Below are positions 36,946-46,617 of a stretch of DNA of 53,670 nucleotides, piece after piece. Source of the stretch: Pirellulales bacterium (GTDB lineage Bacteria; Planctomycetota; Planctomycetia; Pirellulales; UBA1268); contig JADHNY010000015.1 of assembly GCA_016779265.1 (NCBI GenBank), positions 1 through 53,670 of the forward strand, read 5' to 3'. How positions within the stretch are numbered: the stretch's first letter is position 1; every line of letters begins with the position of its first letter. A program made the translations under genes and the position numbers. The notes beneath the pieces were generated by a model that was not told the DNA's origin, searched no databases, and saw only the letters and a list, made by a program, of their open reading frames with translations.

Positions 36946-38988
36946 ATGCCGGGAAAACGCCAGCGTGCCGCAGGCCCTCTCGCCAACGGTCCTCTCGTGA
37001 CCGGAACGTTCCTCAGGAAAACCGGCGGGCACGGCTTCGTCCGACCTGAGGGCGTTTTGCCTGGTCGACGCGAGAGTGACATCTACGTGCCGGCAGCCGC
37101 TGCGGGTGATGCTGCCAACGGCGACAGCGTTCGGGTGCGGGTCTCAAAGGCGCGTGATGTGCGGCGTCCGGGGCCCTCGGGCGAGATTGTGAAGGTGCTG
37201 GCTCGGCACACCACCCGGTTTGTCGGCACCTATTTCGAAGCCTCCGGACGCGGCTGGGTCACGATTGACGGCGACGCTCTGTCTCGTGCCGTCGCTGTTG
37301 GAGATCCAGGGGCGAAAGGAGCCCGTGAGCATGACAAGGTTGTGCTCGAGATGGTTCGCTTTCCTACCATCTTCCGGGATGGCGAGGGGGTGCTTACGGA
37401 AGTGCTGGGCAAGGCGGGCGAGCCCGGTGTCGACACGCTGACGATCATCAATGAGTTTGGTCTTCCGGGGCCGTTTTCGGAGGAGGTGCTGGAGGAGGCC
37501 CGTCGGCAGGCGGCGAGGTTCGATGAGTCAATCAGCGACGGACGACGCGACTGCACCAATCAGACCGTGATCACGATTGATCCGGTCGATGCCCGCGACT
37601 TCGATGATGCGATCTCCCTTGAGCGGATTGAGCAAGGCCACTGGCTGCTGGGTGTGCACATTGCGGATGTTGCCCACTTTGTGCCAGAGGGCTCACCGCT
37701 CGACCAGGAGGCTGCGGCACGGGGGACGAGTGTTTATCTCCCCGATCGTGTGATCCCGATGCTCCCGGAGGTGATCTCAAACAACCTCGCGAGTCTGCAG
37801 CCGGATCGCGTTCGTTATGCCCGCACCTGTTGGATTGAGTTGACAGCCGACGGGGCCTTTATCGCAGCGGAGGTGGAGCGGACCGCAATCCGCAGCCGTC
37901 GCCGATTTGCCTATGAAGAGGTTGATGTCTTCCTGGGTGACGAACACACCAAAGAAGTCGAGATGACCGCGGACGTCCGCAGCCTGCTCGGCCGCATGCG
38001 AGACCTTGCTCGTCTTCTCCGTGGGCGACGCACCGCCCGCGGCTCGCTCGAGCTGGTAATGCCTGAAGTCAAAATCGACCTCGACCGAGATGGACGCGTC
38101 AGCGGCGCCCACGTCGTGGAGAACACCGAGAGTCATCAGATCATCGAAGAGTTCATGCTCTCGGCCAACGAGGCGGTGGCCTGGAGACTGACGGAGGCCG
38201 GGATTCCATTCCTTCGACGCGTGCATCCGCAGCCCGATCCTCGCAAGCTGCGACAGCTCACGGAGTTTGTCTCTGAACTCGGCTTTGAAGTCGATTCACT
38301 TGAGAGCCGCTTTGAACTTCAGCGACTCCTGCAGCTCAGTCGAGACACGCCCGAGATGCATGCCGTGCACTATGCGGTTTTGCGGAGCTTGGCCCGGGCG
38401 GTCTATGGGCCGCAGGAGGAGGGGCACTACGCGTTGGCGAGTGACTGCTACTGCCATTTCACATCACCGATCCGTCGCTATCCCGACCTCACGGTCCATC
38501 GCAAGCTCGATCACATCGGCCGCAAACGCCGACCAGCGTCCGACGGTTTACTCGAGCAGGGAGAAGCCTGCTCGCAGCTTGAGCGGCGAGCGGAGGCAGC
38601 TGAGAGGGAGCTGGTGAAACTGAAGCTCCTGCTCTACCTCCGCAGTCGTGTTGGTGAAGCGATGGATGCGGTGGTGACCGGGGTGGAGGCGTTCGGCCTG
38701 TTTGTCCAGGGTGTGGATCTGCCGGCAGAGGGGCTTGTGCCACGCGACACGTTGCCGGACGACCACTATCGCTACGACCGTCGCCGGCACATGCTGACAG
38801 GGCATCGGGCTGGAAACTCTTTTCGCCTTGGCGATCGGGTGCGGGTTGTCGTTGCGAAGATTGATCTTGAGCGACGCTCTGCCGAGTTTCATATCGAGAG
38901 TCGTCAGCGACGCCCGCGAACAAAGCTGGCGAAGCGGCCTCGTGGCCCAGACAAGGGGCAGCGAGGGAAACGCCACCGCCGGTGGTAG
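36946..38988 (+). CDS. rnr: Ribonuclease R
   Basis: This 680-residue RNB-family exoribonuclease degrades structured RNA. An N-terminal OB/cold-shock-like region (GTFLRKTGGHGFVRPEG, ESDIYVP) is followed by the RNB catalytic centre DPVDARDFDDAISLE (about residues 210-224) and SDCYCHFTSPIRRYPDLTVHR-type motif near 500. A C-terminal S1 domain (DAVVTGVEAFGLFVQG) and a basic tail complete it. It is shorter than the Escherichia coli enzyme (813) because the N-terminal helix-turn-helix and part of the first cold-shock domain are missing. The basic tail resembles that used for ribosome contact. Confidence 0.95.
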   Translation: MPGKRQRAAGPLANGPLVTGTFLRKTGGHGFVRPEGVLPGRRESDIYVPAAAAGDAANGDSVRVRVSKARDVRRPGPSGEIVKVLARHTTRFVGTYFEASGRGWVTIDGDALSRAVAVGDPGAKGAREHDKVVLEMVRFPTIFRDGEGVLTEVLGKAGEPGVDTLTIINEFGLPGPFSEEVLEEARRQAARFDESISDGRRDCTNQTVITIDPVDARDFDDAISLERIEQGHWLLGVHIADVAHFVPEGSPLDQEAAARGTSVYLPDRVIPMLPEVISNNLASLQPDRVRYARTCWIELTADGAFIAAEVERTAIRSRRRFAYEEVDVFLGDEHTKEVEMTADVRSLLGRMRDLARLLRGRRTARGSLELVMPEVKIDLDRDGRVSGAHVVENTESHQIIEEFMLSANEAVAWRLTEAGIPFLRRVHPQPDPRKLRQLTEFVSELGFEVDSLESRFELQRLLQLSRDTPEMHAVHYAVLRSLARAVYGPQEEGHYALASDCYCHFTSPIRRYPDLTVHRKLDHIGRKRRPASDGLLEQGEACSQLERRAEAAERELVKLKLLLYLRSRVGEAMDAVVTGVEAFGLFVQGVDLPAEGLVPRDTLPDDHYRYDRRRHMLTGHRAGNSFRLGDRVRVVVAKIDLERRSAEFHIESRQRRPRTKLAKRPRGPDKGQRGKRHRRW

Positions 38989-39133
38989 CCTGCGGTTTAG
39001 AATCGTGAGCGGAGCGGTTGCCACGCGGTCGTCTGAGCGATTGTATCCAACAGAAGCCTTTCAGAAACGGGCTCCACAAACGCGGGCCTTGAGGCACGGA
39101 CACCATCATCACTCGGGAAACGGAAGACATCAG

Positions 39134-40318
39134 GTGAGTACGAACGAGCCGACAGGCAACGCAGGTGTGGATGCTCAACAGAACCCGCCTGCCACAGCAG
39201 CCGATGAGCTGCAGGTGACACCTCTGCACCGCTGGCATGCCGACCATGGAGGCCGACTCGTCCCTTTTGCTGGCTGGGAAATGCCGGTGCAGTACACCTC
39301 TATCGTGGGTGAGCATCAGGCGACAAGGAACAACTGTGGCCTGTTTGACGTGTCGCACATGGGCCGGCTGAGTGTCTGTGGGCCCGGGAGCCGCAGCTGG
39401 CTCGACCGAATGCTCACGCGTGGAGTCGCTGACCTGGCTCCAGGTGGCGTGCGATACACGTTGATCACCGATAACGCCGGCGGTGGTGTGCGAGTTCTGG
39501 ATGATGCTCTGGTGGTGTGTGAGTCGGAGGAGCAGTTCGGGCTCGTGGTGAATGCCTCCAACCGTGAGCGGGTGGTGGACTGGCTCGTCAGCCAGCTGCC
39601 AGCAGAGGGAGTCGAACTGGAAGATCAGACTCGGCAGACGGCCATGATTGCCGTTCAAGGACCTGCAGCGGTGGCTACCGTCACATCGCTCTGCTCGACC
39701 GAGGATGCCCAGCGGATCCTTTCGCTGAAGAACTATCGAAGCTGTCGGGCCTCGGTGGCCGGGCATGCCGCTGCCGTCAGCAGAACGGGTTACACCGGAG
39801 AAGACGGCGTGGAACTGGTGGTTTCGGCTGAGGGGGCCGTGCCGGTCTGGGAGGCGATCCTGGCGGCGAATGACGCGGCGTGTGCATGTGGACTGGGGGC
39901 CCGAGACACACTCCGCCTCGAAGCAGGGATGCCGCTCTACGGGCATGAACTTGTCGAAGCGACAAATCCTTTTGCGATCGGACTCGGCCGTGGCGTGACG
40001 CTTGAGGGGCGGACGTTCCCGGGGCGAGACGCTCTTGCTGCACTGAAGGCATCCCCGCCGAGCCGTGTGCGGGTGGGACTTGTGCTGGAGGGCAAGCGGC
40101 CGGCACGTGAAGGCTGTCTGGTGCATGCTGAGGACGGCCATGCGTGCGGCGTTGTGACCAGCGGAAGCTTTTCGCCGTCGCTTGGCGTGCCGGTCGCGAT
40201 GGCGATGGTGGATGCTGACCAGGCCGAACCCGGGACGCAGCTTGAAGTTGATATCCGTGGCAGTCTGCAGCCTGCCACCGTCAGTCCCCTGCCCTTTCCG
40301 GGCTGGCGGAAGTCCTGA
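39134..40318 (+). CDS. gcvT: Glycine cleavage system T protein (aminomethyltransferase)
   Basis: GcvT moves the methylene group from lipoyl-GcvH to tetrahydrofolate. The GTG at 39134, after GGAAG, gives 394 residues. Visible motifs are [45 protein letters not shown] and the C-terminal [19 protein letters not shown] at 38998-39003 may be a -10 element. gcvH follows 75 bases later. The longer open frame reading back into rnr is not family-like. Neither gcvP gene is in the window. Confidence 0.94.
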   Translation: MSTNEPTGNAGVDAQQNPPATAADELQVTPLHRWHADHGGRLVPFAGWEMPVQYTSIVGEHQATRNNCGLFDVSHMGRLSVCGPGSRSWLDRMLTRGVADLAPGGVRYTLITDNAGGGVRVLDDALVVCESEEQFGLVVNASNRERVVDWLVSQLPAEGVELEDQTRQTAMIAVQGPAAVATVTSLCSTEDAQRILSLKNYRSCRASVAGHAAAVSRTGYTGEDGVELVVSAEGAVPVWEAILAANDAACACGLGARDTLRLEAGMPLYGHELVEATNPFAIGLGRGVTLEGRTFPGRDALAALKASPPSRVRVGLVLEGKRPAREGCLVHAEDGHACGVVTSGSFSPSLGVPVAMAMVDADQAEPGTQLEVDIRGSLQPATVSPLPFPGWRKS

Positions 40319-40393
40319 ACGCTTTTTCGAGGATGCGTTATCCTCGCCACCACCATTCGGCCTGCGGGCCCTTCAGAGGAGATGGATGCAGTC

Positions 40394-40780
40394 ATGAAGT
40401 TCGCTAAGTCCCACGAGTGGATTCGTGTTGAGGGAGAGCCAGTGCCCGGTGCTGTCGCCACGATTGGCGTTTCTGCGTATGCCGTCGAGGCATTGACCGA
40501 CCTCGTGTTTATGCAGCTCCCGGAAGTGGGCTCGCAGGTGACCGCCGGAGAGTCGTTCGGGGAAATCGAAAGCGTCAAGGCGGTCAGCGATCTCTATGCC
40601 CCCTGCTCTGGTGAAGTCGTGGAGGTTCACTCCGAACTGCCCGACAACCTCGACCTCCTTGGTCAGGATCCCTACGGCGATGGCTGGATTATCAAGATTC
40701 GGCTGTCAGACCCGAGCCAGCTTGATTCCCTGATGGACCAGGCTGCCTACGACAAAGTGATCAGCGAAGGCACGCATTAG
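40394..40780 (+). CDS. gcvH: Glycine cleavage system H protein
   Basis: GcvH is the lipoylated shuttle protein. The sequence starts MKFAKSHEWI, and the lipoyl-lysine lies in GEIESVKAVSDLYAP (about residue 60). Length is 128 from this ATG. An ATG at 40382 would add four residues, but it directly abuts the GAGGAG ribosome binding site, so 40394 is preferred. The gap after gcvT holds a 7-bp hairpin (CGAGGAT/ATCCTCG, 40328-40346) without a U-run. Confidence 0.95.
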   Translation: MKFAKSHEWIRVEGEPVPGAVATIGVSAYAVEALTDLVFMQLPEVGSQVTAGESFGEIESVKAVSDLYAPCSGEVVEVHSELPDNLDLLGQDPYGDGWIIKIRLSDPSQLDSLMDQAAYDKVISEGTH

Positions 40781-40866
40781 CCACTCGGTGGAGAGAGTCC
40801 TGTGGTGGGCTCTGGCAAAGAGTGCGTCTGGATCCTGTCCGACCCGTGTCGAGGGGCCTGCCCGTG

Positions 40867-41718
40867 ATGGCCATCAGCAAAGAGTTCACCGTCTGGGAAG
40901 ACCTGCCTGCCGAAGGTGCGGTCAACATGGCCACTGATGAACTGCTCGCCGAGGCGACCGCAGCAACTGGCGGGATGGCGGTGCGGCTCTATCGCTGGAG
41001 CCAGCCCACGCTGTCACTCGGTGGCTTTCAGAAGCACGGGGATGCAGAGCCCATCGTGAAGCAGACCGGGCTTGCGGTTGTCCGCCGTCCGAGCGGGGGT
41101 GGAGCGATTCTGCACGGCACCGACCTGACCTACGCAGTGGCGGTGGCCCGAGGGCATCCACTCGCTGGTGCTCCGCAGCAGCTCTACGACGTGTTTCATC
41201 AGGCCATGGTGGCGGTCCTGTGCGAAGTTGGCCTCTCCGCGGGACTGGTGGCCGCTGCCGCTGGGAACATCGGTGGATCGGGTGAGTCCGCACCGGACGG
41301 ACCTCTGCTCTGCTTTGACCGGCGAGCCATCGGTGATGTCGTGGTGGGGCCGCACAAGGTGCTTGGGAGTGCCCAGCGTCGGCTCTCCGGGAGCATTCTG
41401 CAGCACGGCAGTTTGCTCGTTGGGCAGTGCGATCAGGCTGGGCCAGGGTACACCCGGCCTGGCCTGGTGGAGTTGGCTGCCGGCACGCCTGATGCAGAAG
41501 CGAGCTTGGTCGGGCTTGCGGCGTTGTGCCCCCCGAGCAGGGAACGGGCGGCTGCGGCGTCATCGGTCGGCCTGGTGGCCCGCTGGCTTGAGCGGGTTGC
41601 GGAGTCGCAGGGGCTCTCCGTGCATCATGCTGGGCCGTTTGTAAACGATCAGATGCAGCCTCGTGTCGCAGAGCGAGCGGAACGCTTTCGTTCGGCTGTG
41701 TGGCTCACCCGCCGTTAG
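40867..41718 (+). CDS. Octanoyltransferase/lipoate ligase family protein, LipM-like
   Basis: This 283-residue biotin/lipoate-ligase-fold enzyme shows VVRRPSGGGAILHGTDLTY and the HKVLGSAQRR motif with the acyl-binding Lys. A cysteine in PLLCFDRRAIGD lies where Bacillus LipM has its nucleophile, followed by SILQHGSLL. That pattern fits LipM (octanoyl-ACP to GcvH transfer) better than LplA. The location directly after gcvH supports GcvH as the acceptor. GAGGGG precedes the ATG at 40867. An earlier in-frame start at 40822 is possible. Confidence 0.82.
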   Translation: MAISKEFTVWEDLPAEGAVNMATDELLAEATAATGGMAVRLYRWSQPTLSLGGFQKHGDAEPIVKQTGLAVVRRPSGGGAILHGTDLTYAVAVARGHPLAGAPQQLYDVFHQAMVAVLCEVGLSAGLVAAAAGNIGGSGESAPDGPLLCFDRRAIGDVVVGPHKVLGSAQRRLSGSILQHGSLLVGQCDQAGPGYTRPGLVELAAGTPDAEASLVGLAALCPPSRERAAAASSVGLVARWLERVAESQGLSVHHAGPFVNDQMQPRVAERAERFRSAVWLTRR

Positions 41719-41883
41719 GGTGGGGGGCTGGTGGCGTCGCTCGACGCTGGTGAGCAGAGAGTGTTCCTGCTACTATTGATGAGTTATTGATGGGGCGGCA
41801 GGCGGGGACATCCCCGTTGGTCCTTTCGCACGATTCTCGACGAAGAGAGACCGCACGAACACCTTTCACCAAGGGGAAACACC

Positions 41884-42540
41884 ATGGAGGCGAAACTCAT
41901 CGTCGCCACGGGCAAGAGCGCAGGCCGCGCGATTGTGCTGAAGCGGCCTAGGCTGCTAATCGGCCGTGCTGAAGAGTGCGATGTCCGCCCACTGAGTGAA
42001 GAAGTCAGTCGTCGCCACTGCCAGGTGCTCAAAGAGGCCGACCATGTCGCTGTTGAAGACCTCGGCAGCCGCAACGGTACCTTTGTGAATGGCAAGCAGA
42101 TTGAGGCAAAGACCGTCCTGCATGATGGCGATCGTCTGCGGGTGGGATCTTTGGAGCTCACCGTCGCCTGTGTCATGCCGAATGTTGACCGTTCCGAAGA
42201 GGATGTCTCGCGATGGCTGATGGCGGACGATGAGGCCGGCAGCGGAATGAGCACGACTCACTCGATTCGTATGTCGGAGACCTCGACTGATGAAGAGGGA
42301 GATGCCTCTCAGTCGTCGATCGATGTGAGCAAGGAGGCAACGGCAGAGGCTGCGGGCTCAGCTGGTTCTGGGAGTGACGCCCAGGAAGACTCCTCGGTCA
42401 CCCGGAGCGGTTCACTGGTGGACGCCATCAAGGAATCGCGGTCGAAGCCAGGCACACTCCCCACCCGCCCCAAGGATGACTCCGATTCTTCCCGCGACGC
42501 TGCTGCCTCAGCGCTGCGGAAGTTCTTCAACAATCGCTGA
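41884..42540 (+). CDS. FHA-domain protein with a Ser/Asp-rich tail
   Basis: This 218-residue cytoplasmic protein has an N-terminal FHA domain (residues 1-95) with all key motifs: LLIGRAEECDV, SRRHC and GSRNGTFVNG. The domain binds phosphothreonine peptides. Residues 100-218 are Ser-, Glu- and Asp-rich and probably disordered, with many possible phosphorylation sites, ending in a short helix (ASALRKFFNN). AGGGGA lies about 8 bases before the ATG. No kinase gene is adjacent. The upstream 165 bases hold no gene. Confidence 0.88.
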   Translation: MEAKLIVATGKSAGRAIVLKRPRLLIGRAEECDVRPLSEEVSRRHCQVLKEADHVAVEDLGSRNGTFVNGKQIEAKTVLHDGDRLRVGSLELTVACVMPNVDRSEEDVSRWLMADDEAGSGMSTTHSIRMSETSTDEEGDASQSSIDVSKEATAEAAGSAGSGSDAQEDSSVTRSGSLVDAIKESRSKPGTLPTRPKDDSDSSRDAAASALRKFFNNR

Positions 42541-42823
42541 GTGCCAGCTGGTGTGAGGCCCGCATGGCAGACTTGGCTGAGTTGGGCCTTCGGGGGGGCT
42601 GGGGGAATGCGGCGGAGGCCACCGCTATTACCTGTCAGTCGACCAGTGGGAAACTCCTCGCCGCTTGAGGTGAGCTTCTGAGAGCGTTCGGGACCACTGA
42701 GGGTGGCTCAGCATGTTCGCTGACCTTGTTCGGCAGCACGGGTCGAGTTACCTTCCGCTCGCTTTCGGCAGGATGTCTGCCGTCTTTTCAAGGCGAGAGC
42801 CAGCGACAACATCGACAGGTGCC

Positions 42824-43537
42824 ATGAGGTCGAGAGGCTGCTCTTCTAGATGCCTCGGCATTGCCGTCGCGGTGGTCTTCGTCGCGACAGGCTGTGGCGG
42901 CATGCGCGGGAATGAGAATGCCGAGGGTGTGCAGCTCTACCAGCAGGGTAACTACCAAGGAGCAGCCAACGCGTTTCAGCAGGCGCTCGTAAAGCAGCCG
43001 GGTAACCCGGACAGCTTTTACAACCTTGGCGCGACGTATCACCAGCAGGCCAAGCTCTTCAATCGGCCTGCGGACATGCAGCTCGCGGAGCAGTACTACC
43101 ATCTCTGCCTGAGTCGAAATCCTGACCATACCGCTTGCCACCGGGCTCTGGCAGTGCTGTTGGTCGAAGAGGGCCGGTCACCGGAGGCCGTGGCCAGCCT
43201 TGAGTCGTGGGCCGCGGCTCGACCGACCGACCCAGAGCCTCGTCTTGAGCTCGCTCGTCTGTGTTATGAGAACGGAGATACCCTCGGGGCCGAAAATCAC
43301 TTGATCGATGCGATCAGTGTTGCCCCTTCAGACCCAAGACCACTCGTGGCCCTCGGTAGTCTCCGAGAGCAGACAGGACAAACCGGACAGGCGTTGGCAA
43401 ACTACTCCCGAGCTTTGAAGCTCGATGCCCAGCAGCCGGTTGTGGCCGCGAAGGTGGCCAGTCTCTCGGCGCCACCACCCCCCGGAGGAGGCGTCTCTAT
43501 GGCGTCTGTACCGGCGGCCTCGGCACCGGTGCAGTGA
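42824..43537 (+). CDS. TPR-repeat lipoprotein
   Basis: From the ATG at 42824 the protein has 237 residues. The signal sequence ends in the lipobox VATGC (Cys24), so it should be lipid-anchored. Four or five TPR motifs follow (GVQLYQQGNYQGAANAFQQA, YNLGATYHQQAK, AENHLIDAISVAPSDP, ALANYSRALKLDA). The C-terminus is Pro/Ala/Val-rich. In-frame starts at 42713 and 42773 would lengthen the N-terminus, but the lipoprotein signal fits best from 42824. It is probably an envelope scaffold. The 283 bases upstream hold no clear gene. Confidence 0.82.
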   Translation: MRSRGCSSRCLGIAVAVVFVATGCGGMRGNENAEGVQLYQQGNYQGAANAFQQALVKQPGNPDSFYNLGATYHQQAKLFNRPADMQLAEQYYHLCLSRNPDHTACHRALAVLLVEEGRSPEAVASLESWAAARPTDPEPRLELARLCYENGDTLGAENHLIDAISVAPSDPRPLVALGSLREQTGQTGQALANYSRALKLDAQQPVVAAKVASLSAPPPPGGGVSMASVPAASAPVQ

Positions 43538-43574
43538 TCAGATTGGTCCGCTTTGCCCGAGCAACGGGCGGGCG

Positions 43575-43603
43575 TTGACCACCTGCGGACGTGGTCCTAT
43601 CCT
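43575..43603 (+). promoter_or_regulatory. Sigma-70-like promoter of serC-serA
   Basis: TTGACC (43575-43580), a 17-base spacer and TATCCT (43598-43603) match at 5 and 4 of 6 positions. Transcription would start near 43610, about 45 bases before serC. Confidence 0.55.
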
Positions 43604-43655
43604 GCCGAAATCCCCGGACGTTGCTTGTTCCGGCGGTAAAACTCGTCGGAGATCG

Positions 43656-44810
43656 ATGGTGACGGATCGAAAGGGTGCTGCCTCAGAAGAGCGTTTGTTC
43701 AACTTTTCGCCCGGTCCGGCAGTCTTGCCTCTGGAGGTGCTCGAGAAAATCCGCTGTGACATGCTCTGCCTTCCTGGTGTGGGCAGTTCGGTGCTCGAGA
43801 TCAGCCATCGTTCCCCTGCTTTTGACGTCATTCTTGCGGAGACACGCGAAGGGCTCAGGAGTCTCCTCGGCGTGCCTGACACGCACGATGTCCTATTCTT
43901 GCAGGGTGGTGCCAATCTGCAGTTCTCGATGATCCCCATGAACCTCCTGCGTGGTCGCCAGGAGCCTGCAGACTATGTCGTCACAGGGACGTGGGGAGCA
44001 GGGGCTGCCAAACAGGCTGCACTCGAGGGTGATGTGGCAATCAGCTGGGATGGCAAGTCGGTCAACTACGATCGACTGCCGACCGCAGAAGAAATCTCTG
44101 CTTCGCCCCAGGCGTCCTATGTGCATCTGACGTCTAACGAGACGATCCAGGGCGTGCAGTGGAAGAGCATGCCGGAGACGGGCGACGTTCCGCTGGTGTG
44201 CGATGCGTCGAGCGACTTTCTCTCCCGGCCGATCGACATGTCAAAAATGGGCCTGCTGTACGCGTGTGCTCAGAAGAATGCCGGTATCGCTGGAGTGACG
44301 GTGGTCATCGTTCGCAAGGATCTCTTGGAACGTTCGCCCGACGCTCTGCCCGCCATGCTCAGTTACCGTGTGCATGCCGACAAAGACTCGCGTGCCAACA
44401 CCCCACCGGTCTTTGCGATCTACGTGCTCGGCCTTGTCTGCCGTTGGATTCAGGACACGTTTGGCTCTCTGGAGCAGCTGGCAGTGCATAATGCGGCGAA
44501 GGCTGCCTTGCTCTATGACGAGCTCGATGCGTCGGAAGGCTTCTACGCCGGGCATGCTGCTGCCGAATGCCGTTCCGACATGAATGTCACCTTCCGGCTC
44601 CCGACAAAGGAGCTGGAGAAGGCCTTTGTGAAGGAAGCTGCCGAGCAGGGACTTGTTGACCTTCAGGGGCATCGCTCTGTAGGAGGCATTCGAGCCAGCA
44701 TTTACAACGCCATGCCACTCGCTGGCGTAGAGAAGCTTCGTGACTTCATGACTGCCTTTCGCCTGGCCCACGGAACGGGTTCGGCGGAGGCTGCCGGGGG
44801 ACGCTCCTGA
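43656..44810 (+). CDS. serC: Phosphoserine aminotransferase
   Basis: SerC transaminates 3-phosphohydroxypyruvate to phosphoserine, and also acts in pyridoxal phosphate synthesis in some bacteria. The 384-residue protein starts near RLFNFSPGPAVLP and contains GVGSSVLEISHRSP, FLQGGANLQF, and the PLP-binding Lys in YACAQKNAGIAGVTVV (about residue 208). GGAG lies before the ATG at 43656. The longer open frame reads back into the TPR gene. It overlaps serA by one base (TGATG). Confidence 0.96.
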   Translation: MVTDRKGAASEERLFNFSPGPAVLPLEVLEKIRCDMLCLPGVGSSVLEISHRSPAFDVILAETREGLRSLLGVPDTHDVLFLQGGANLQFSMIPMNLLRGRQEPADYVVTGTWGAGAAKQAALEGDVAISWDGKSVNYDRLPTAEEISASPQASYVHLTSNETIQGVQWKSMPETGDVPLVCDASSDFLSRPIDMSKMGLLYACAQKNAGIAGVTVVIVRKDLLERSPDALPAMLSYRVHADKDSRANTPPVFAIYVLGLVCRWIQDTFGSLEQLAVHNAAKAALLYDELDASEGFYAGHAAAECRSDMNVTFRLPTKELEKAFVKEAAEQGLVDLQGHRSVGGIRASIYNAMPLAGVEKLRDFMTAFRLAHGTGSAEAAGGRS

Positions 44811-46483
44811 TGCCGTCGATTGTCGTTCTTGATCCGATCAGTCCCGATGGGCTCGAACTACTTGAGAAAGCCCGCGCACACGGGATCGACCACGAGGTGG
44901 CCACCGGTCTCTCGGGCGAGGCGTTACGGGAGATGCTTGCCAAGCATGATGGAGCGATCTGCAGAAGCGGCGTCAAAATCACCAGCGATGTGCTCGCTGA
45001 CAACCATCGTCTTAAGGCGATCGTGCGAGCTGGTGTAGGCACTGACAATATCGATAAAGAGGCGGCGACGCGGCTGGGCATCGTGGTGATGAACACGCCT
45101 GCCGGCAACACCGTCAGCACAGCGGAACACACCTTTGCCCTTATCCTCGCTCTCTCCCGCAATGTGGCGGCTGCAGATGCGAGCCTGCGGGACCACCGCT
45201 GGGACCGCGGCAAGTTCATGGGCGTGCAGCTGGCGGGCAAGACGCTCGGTGTTGTCGGCCTTGGACGCATCGGCCAGGCCGTGGCTGCCCGTGCCCGCGC
45301 GTTTGACATGCGGGTCTTGGGCTACGACCCATTTCTTTCTCCTGAGCGGGCAGCAGAGCTCGGCATCGAACTGGTAGATGCAGTGCCGAAGATGTTTCCT
45401 GAGATCGACTACCTGACGGTGCACACGCCACTCACTGATGAGACGCGACACCTGATCAACAAGTCATCACTCGAGGTTCTCAAGCCCGGCGTGCGGCTTG
45501 TGAACTGTGCGCGCGGTGGCATCTACGACGAGGCTGCCCTGCTGGAAGGGCTTGAGCGTGGGGTGATTTCCGGCGTGGCTCTGGACGTTTTTGAGAAAGA
45601 ACCATGCACCGAGTCGCCCCTGTTTGGGGTTCCTGGAGTGCTGGTAACGCCTCACCTTGGGGCGAGTACGGAGGAGGCCCAGTCGCAGGTCGCTGTGGAA
45701 GGTGTCGGCCTGTTGGTCGACTTCCTTTCGACAGGTGCGATTCGTCACTCCGTGAATGCTGGCTCTATCGATCCCAAGGCACTCGAGAGCGTGCGGGGAT
45801 TCCTCGATCTTGCCTGGCGATTGGGCCTGCTCGTGGCCCAGTTGGATGACCTGCCTCCTCGATCGTGTTCGATTGCCTTCCGTGGGGAGGTTGCTGGCCG
45901 GAACACCAAACTGGTGACGGCTGCATTCGCTGCCGGACTGCTTGAATCAGCGATTGAGGGCGTGAACATCGTCAATGCCGAGCTTCTCCTCCGTGAACGT
46001 GGCATCGAGCTCGTCGAGCAAAAGCGGACCGACCCTGGCGCGTTTAGCTCCGTCGTTGCGGTTGATCTGGTTGCTGGCGACCATGTCCACCGCGCTGCGG
46101 GCACGCTGTTTGGCCACTCGATGCCGAGGCTCGTGCAGCTCGAAGGGCACAGACTCGAGGCGTACCTCGATGGGGTACTGCTCGTGTTCACACACCAGGA
46201 TGTGCCGGGCATTATTGGTCAGGTTGGAACTGCCTTTGGCAAACTGGGAGTGAACATTGCCCAGATGACCGTCGGTCGTTCAACACCCGGTGGAGATGCG
46301 ATTGGCGTTCTCAATCTGGACCAGGCCCCGGACGAAGATGCATTGGCCCAGGTGATGGCCTGCCAGGGCATCAAATCGGCCAAGGTAGTGAAGCTTCCAT
46401 CTGCCGGACAGCTGCCCAACTGGCTCGCTGCTGCCGGCACATCTCCGCGGGTGGATGATGCGTCGCCTGGTGCGTGCGACTAG
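44810..46483 (+). CDS. serA: D-3-phosphoglycerate dehydrogenase, long form with ACT domain
   Basis: SerA oxidises 3-phosphoglycerate, the first step of serine synthesis. The 557-residue protein has the dehydrogenase core with GKTLGVVGLGRIGQAVA, the catalytic Arg in NCARGGIYDE, Glu in FEKEPC and His in TPHLGAST. Then come the ASB intervening domain and a C-terminal ACT domain (VLLVFTHQDVPGIIGQVG), which normally mediates serine feedback. Coupling to serC by overlap ensures joint synthesis. Confidence 0.96.
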   Translation: MPSIVVLDPISPDGLELLEKARAHGIDHEVATGLSGEALREMLAKHDGAICRSGVKITSDVLADNHRLKAIVRAGVGTDNIDKEAATRLGIVVMNTPAGNTVSTAEHTFALILALSRNVAAADASLRDHRWDRGKFMGVQLAGKTLGVVGLGRIGQAVAARARAFDMRVLGYDPFLSPERAAELGIELVDAVPKMFPEIDYLTVHTPLTDETRHLINKSSLEVLKPGVRLVNCARGGIYDEAALLEGLERGVISGVALDVFEKEPCTESPLFGVPGVLVTPHLGASTEEAQSQVAVEGVGLLVDFLSTGAIRHSVNAGSIDPKALESVRGFLDLAWRLGLLVAQLDDLPPRSCSIAFRGEVAGRNTKLVTAAFAAGLLESAIEGVNIVNAELLLRERGIELVEQKRTDPGAFSSVVAVDLVAGDHVHRAAGTLFGHSMPRLVQLEGHRLEAYLDGVLLVFTHQDVPGIIGQVGTAFGKLGVNIAQMTVGRSTPGGDAIGVLNLDQAPDEDALAQVMACQGIKSAKVVKLPSAGQLPNWLAAAGTSPRVDDASPGACD

Positions 46484-46588
46484 TCCTTACGACAGTGCTG
46501 ATCTCCCTCATGCTGCTGCATCACTCGAGACGAGAGTTTGTCAGGCGTGTCGGTGATCACGGGCTGTCGGGACTGATCTGCCGGCTGA

Positions 46589-46617
46589 TTGACCCATCAT
46601 TGATGTCGCCACACAAT
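46589..46617 (+). promoter_or_regulatory. Candidate promoter of the TPR/TolQ/ExbD operon
   Basis: TTGACC (46589-46594), a 17-base spacer and CACAAT (46612-46617) match at 5 and 4 of 6 positions. The element overlaps the first AATGCC repeat unit. Confidence 0.45.

Noticed and set aside
38989-39133. Glycine riboswitch before gcvT
   Set aside because: I looked for the paired aptamer motifs and found none. The 145-base spacer is too short for a tandem aptamer.
38489-40141. Minus-strand frame of 550 codons
   Set aside because: Antisense to rnr and gcvT, both strongly supported. GC-rich codon bias leaves the opposite frame open, and no family features are seen.
40320-40346. Intrinsic terminator between gcvT and gcvH
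   Set aside because: The T-run precedes the stem and no U-run follows it, so it is not a terminator for plus-strand transcription.
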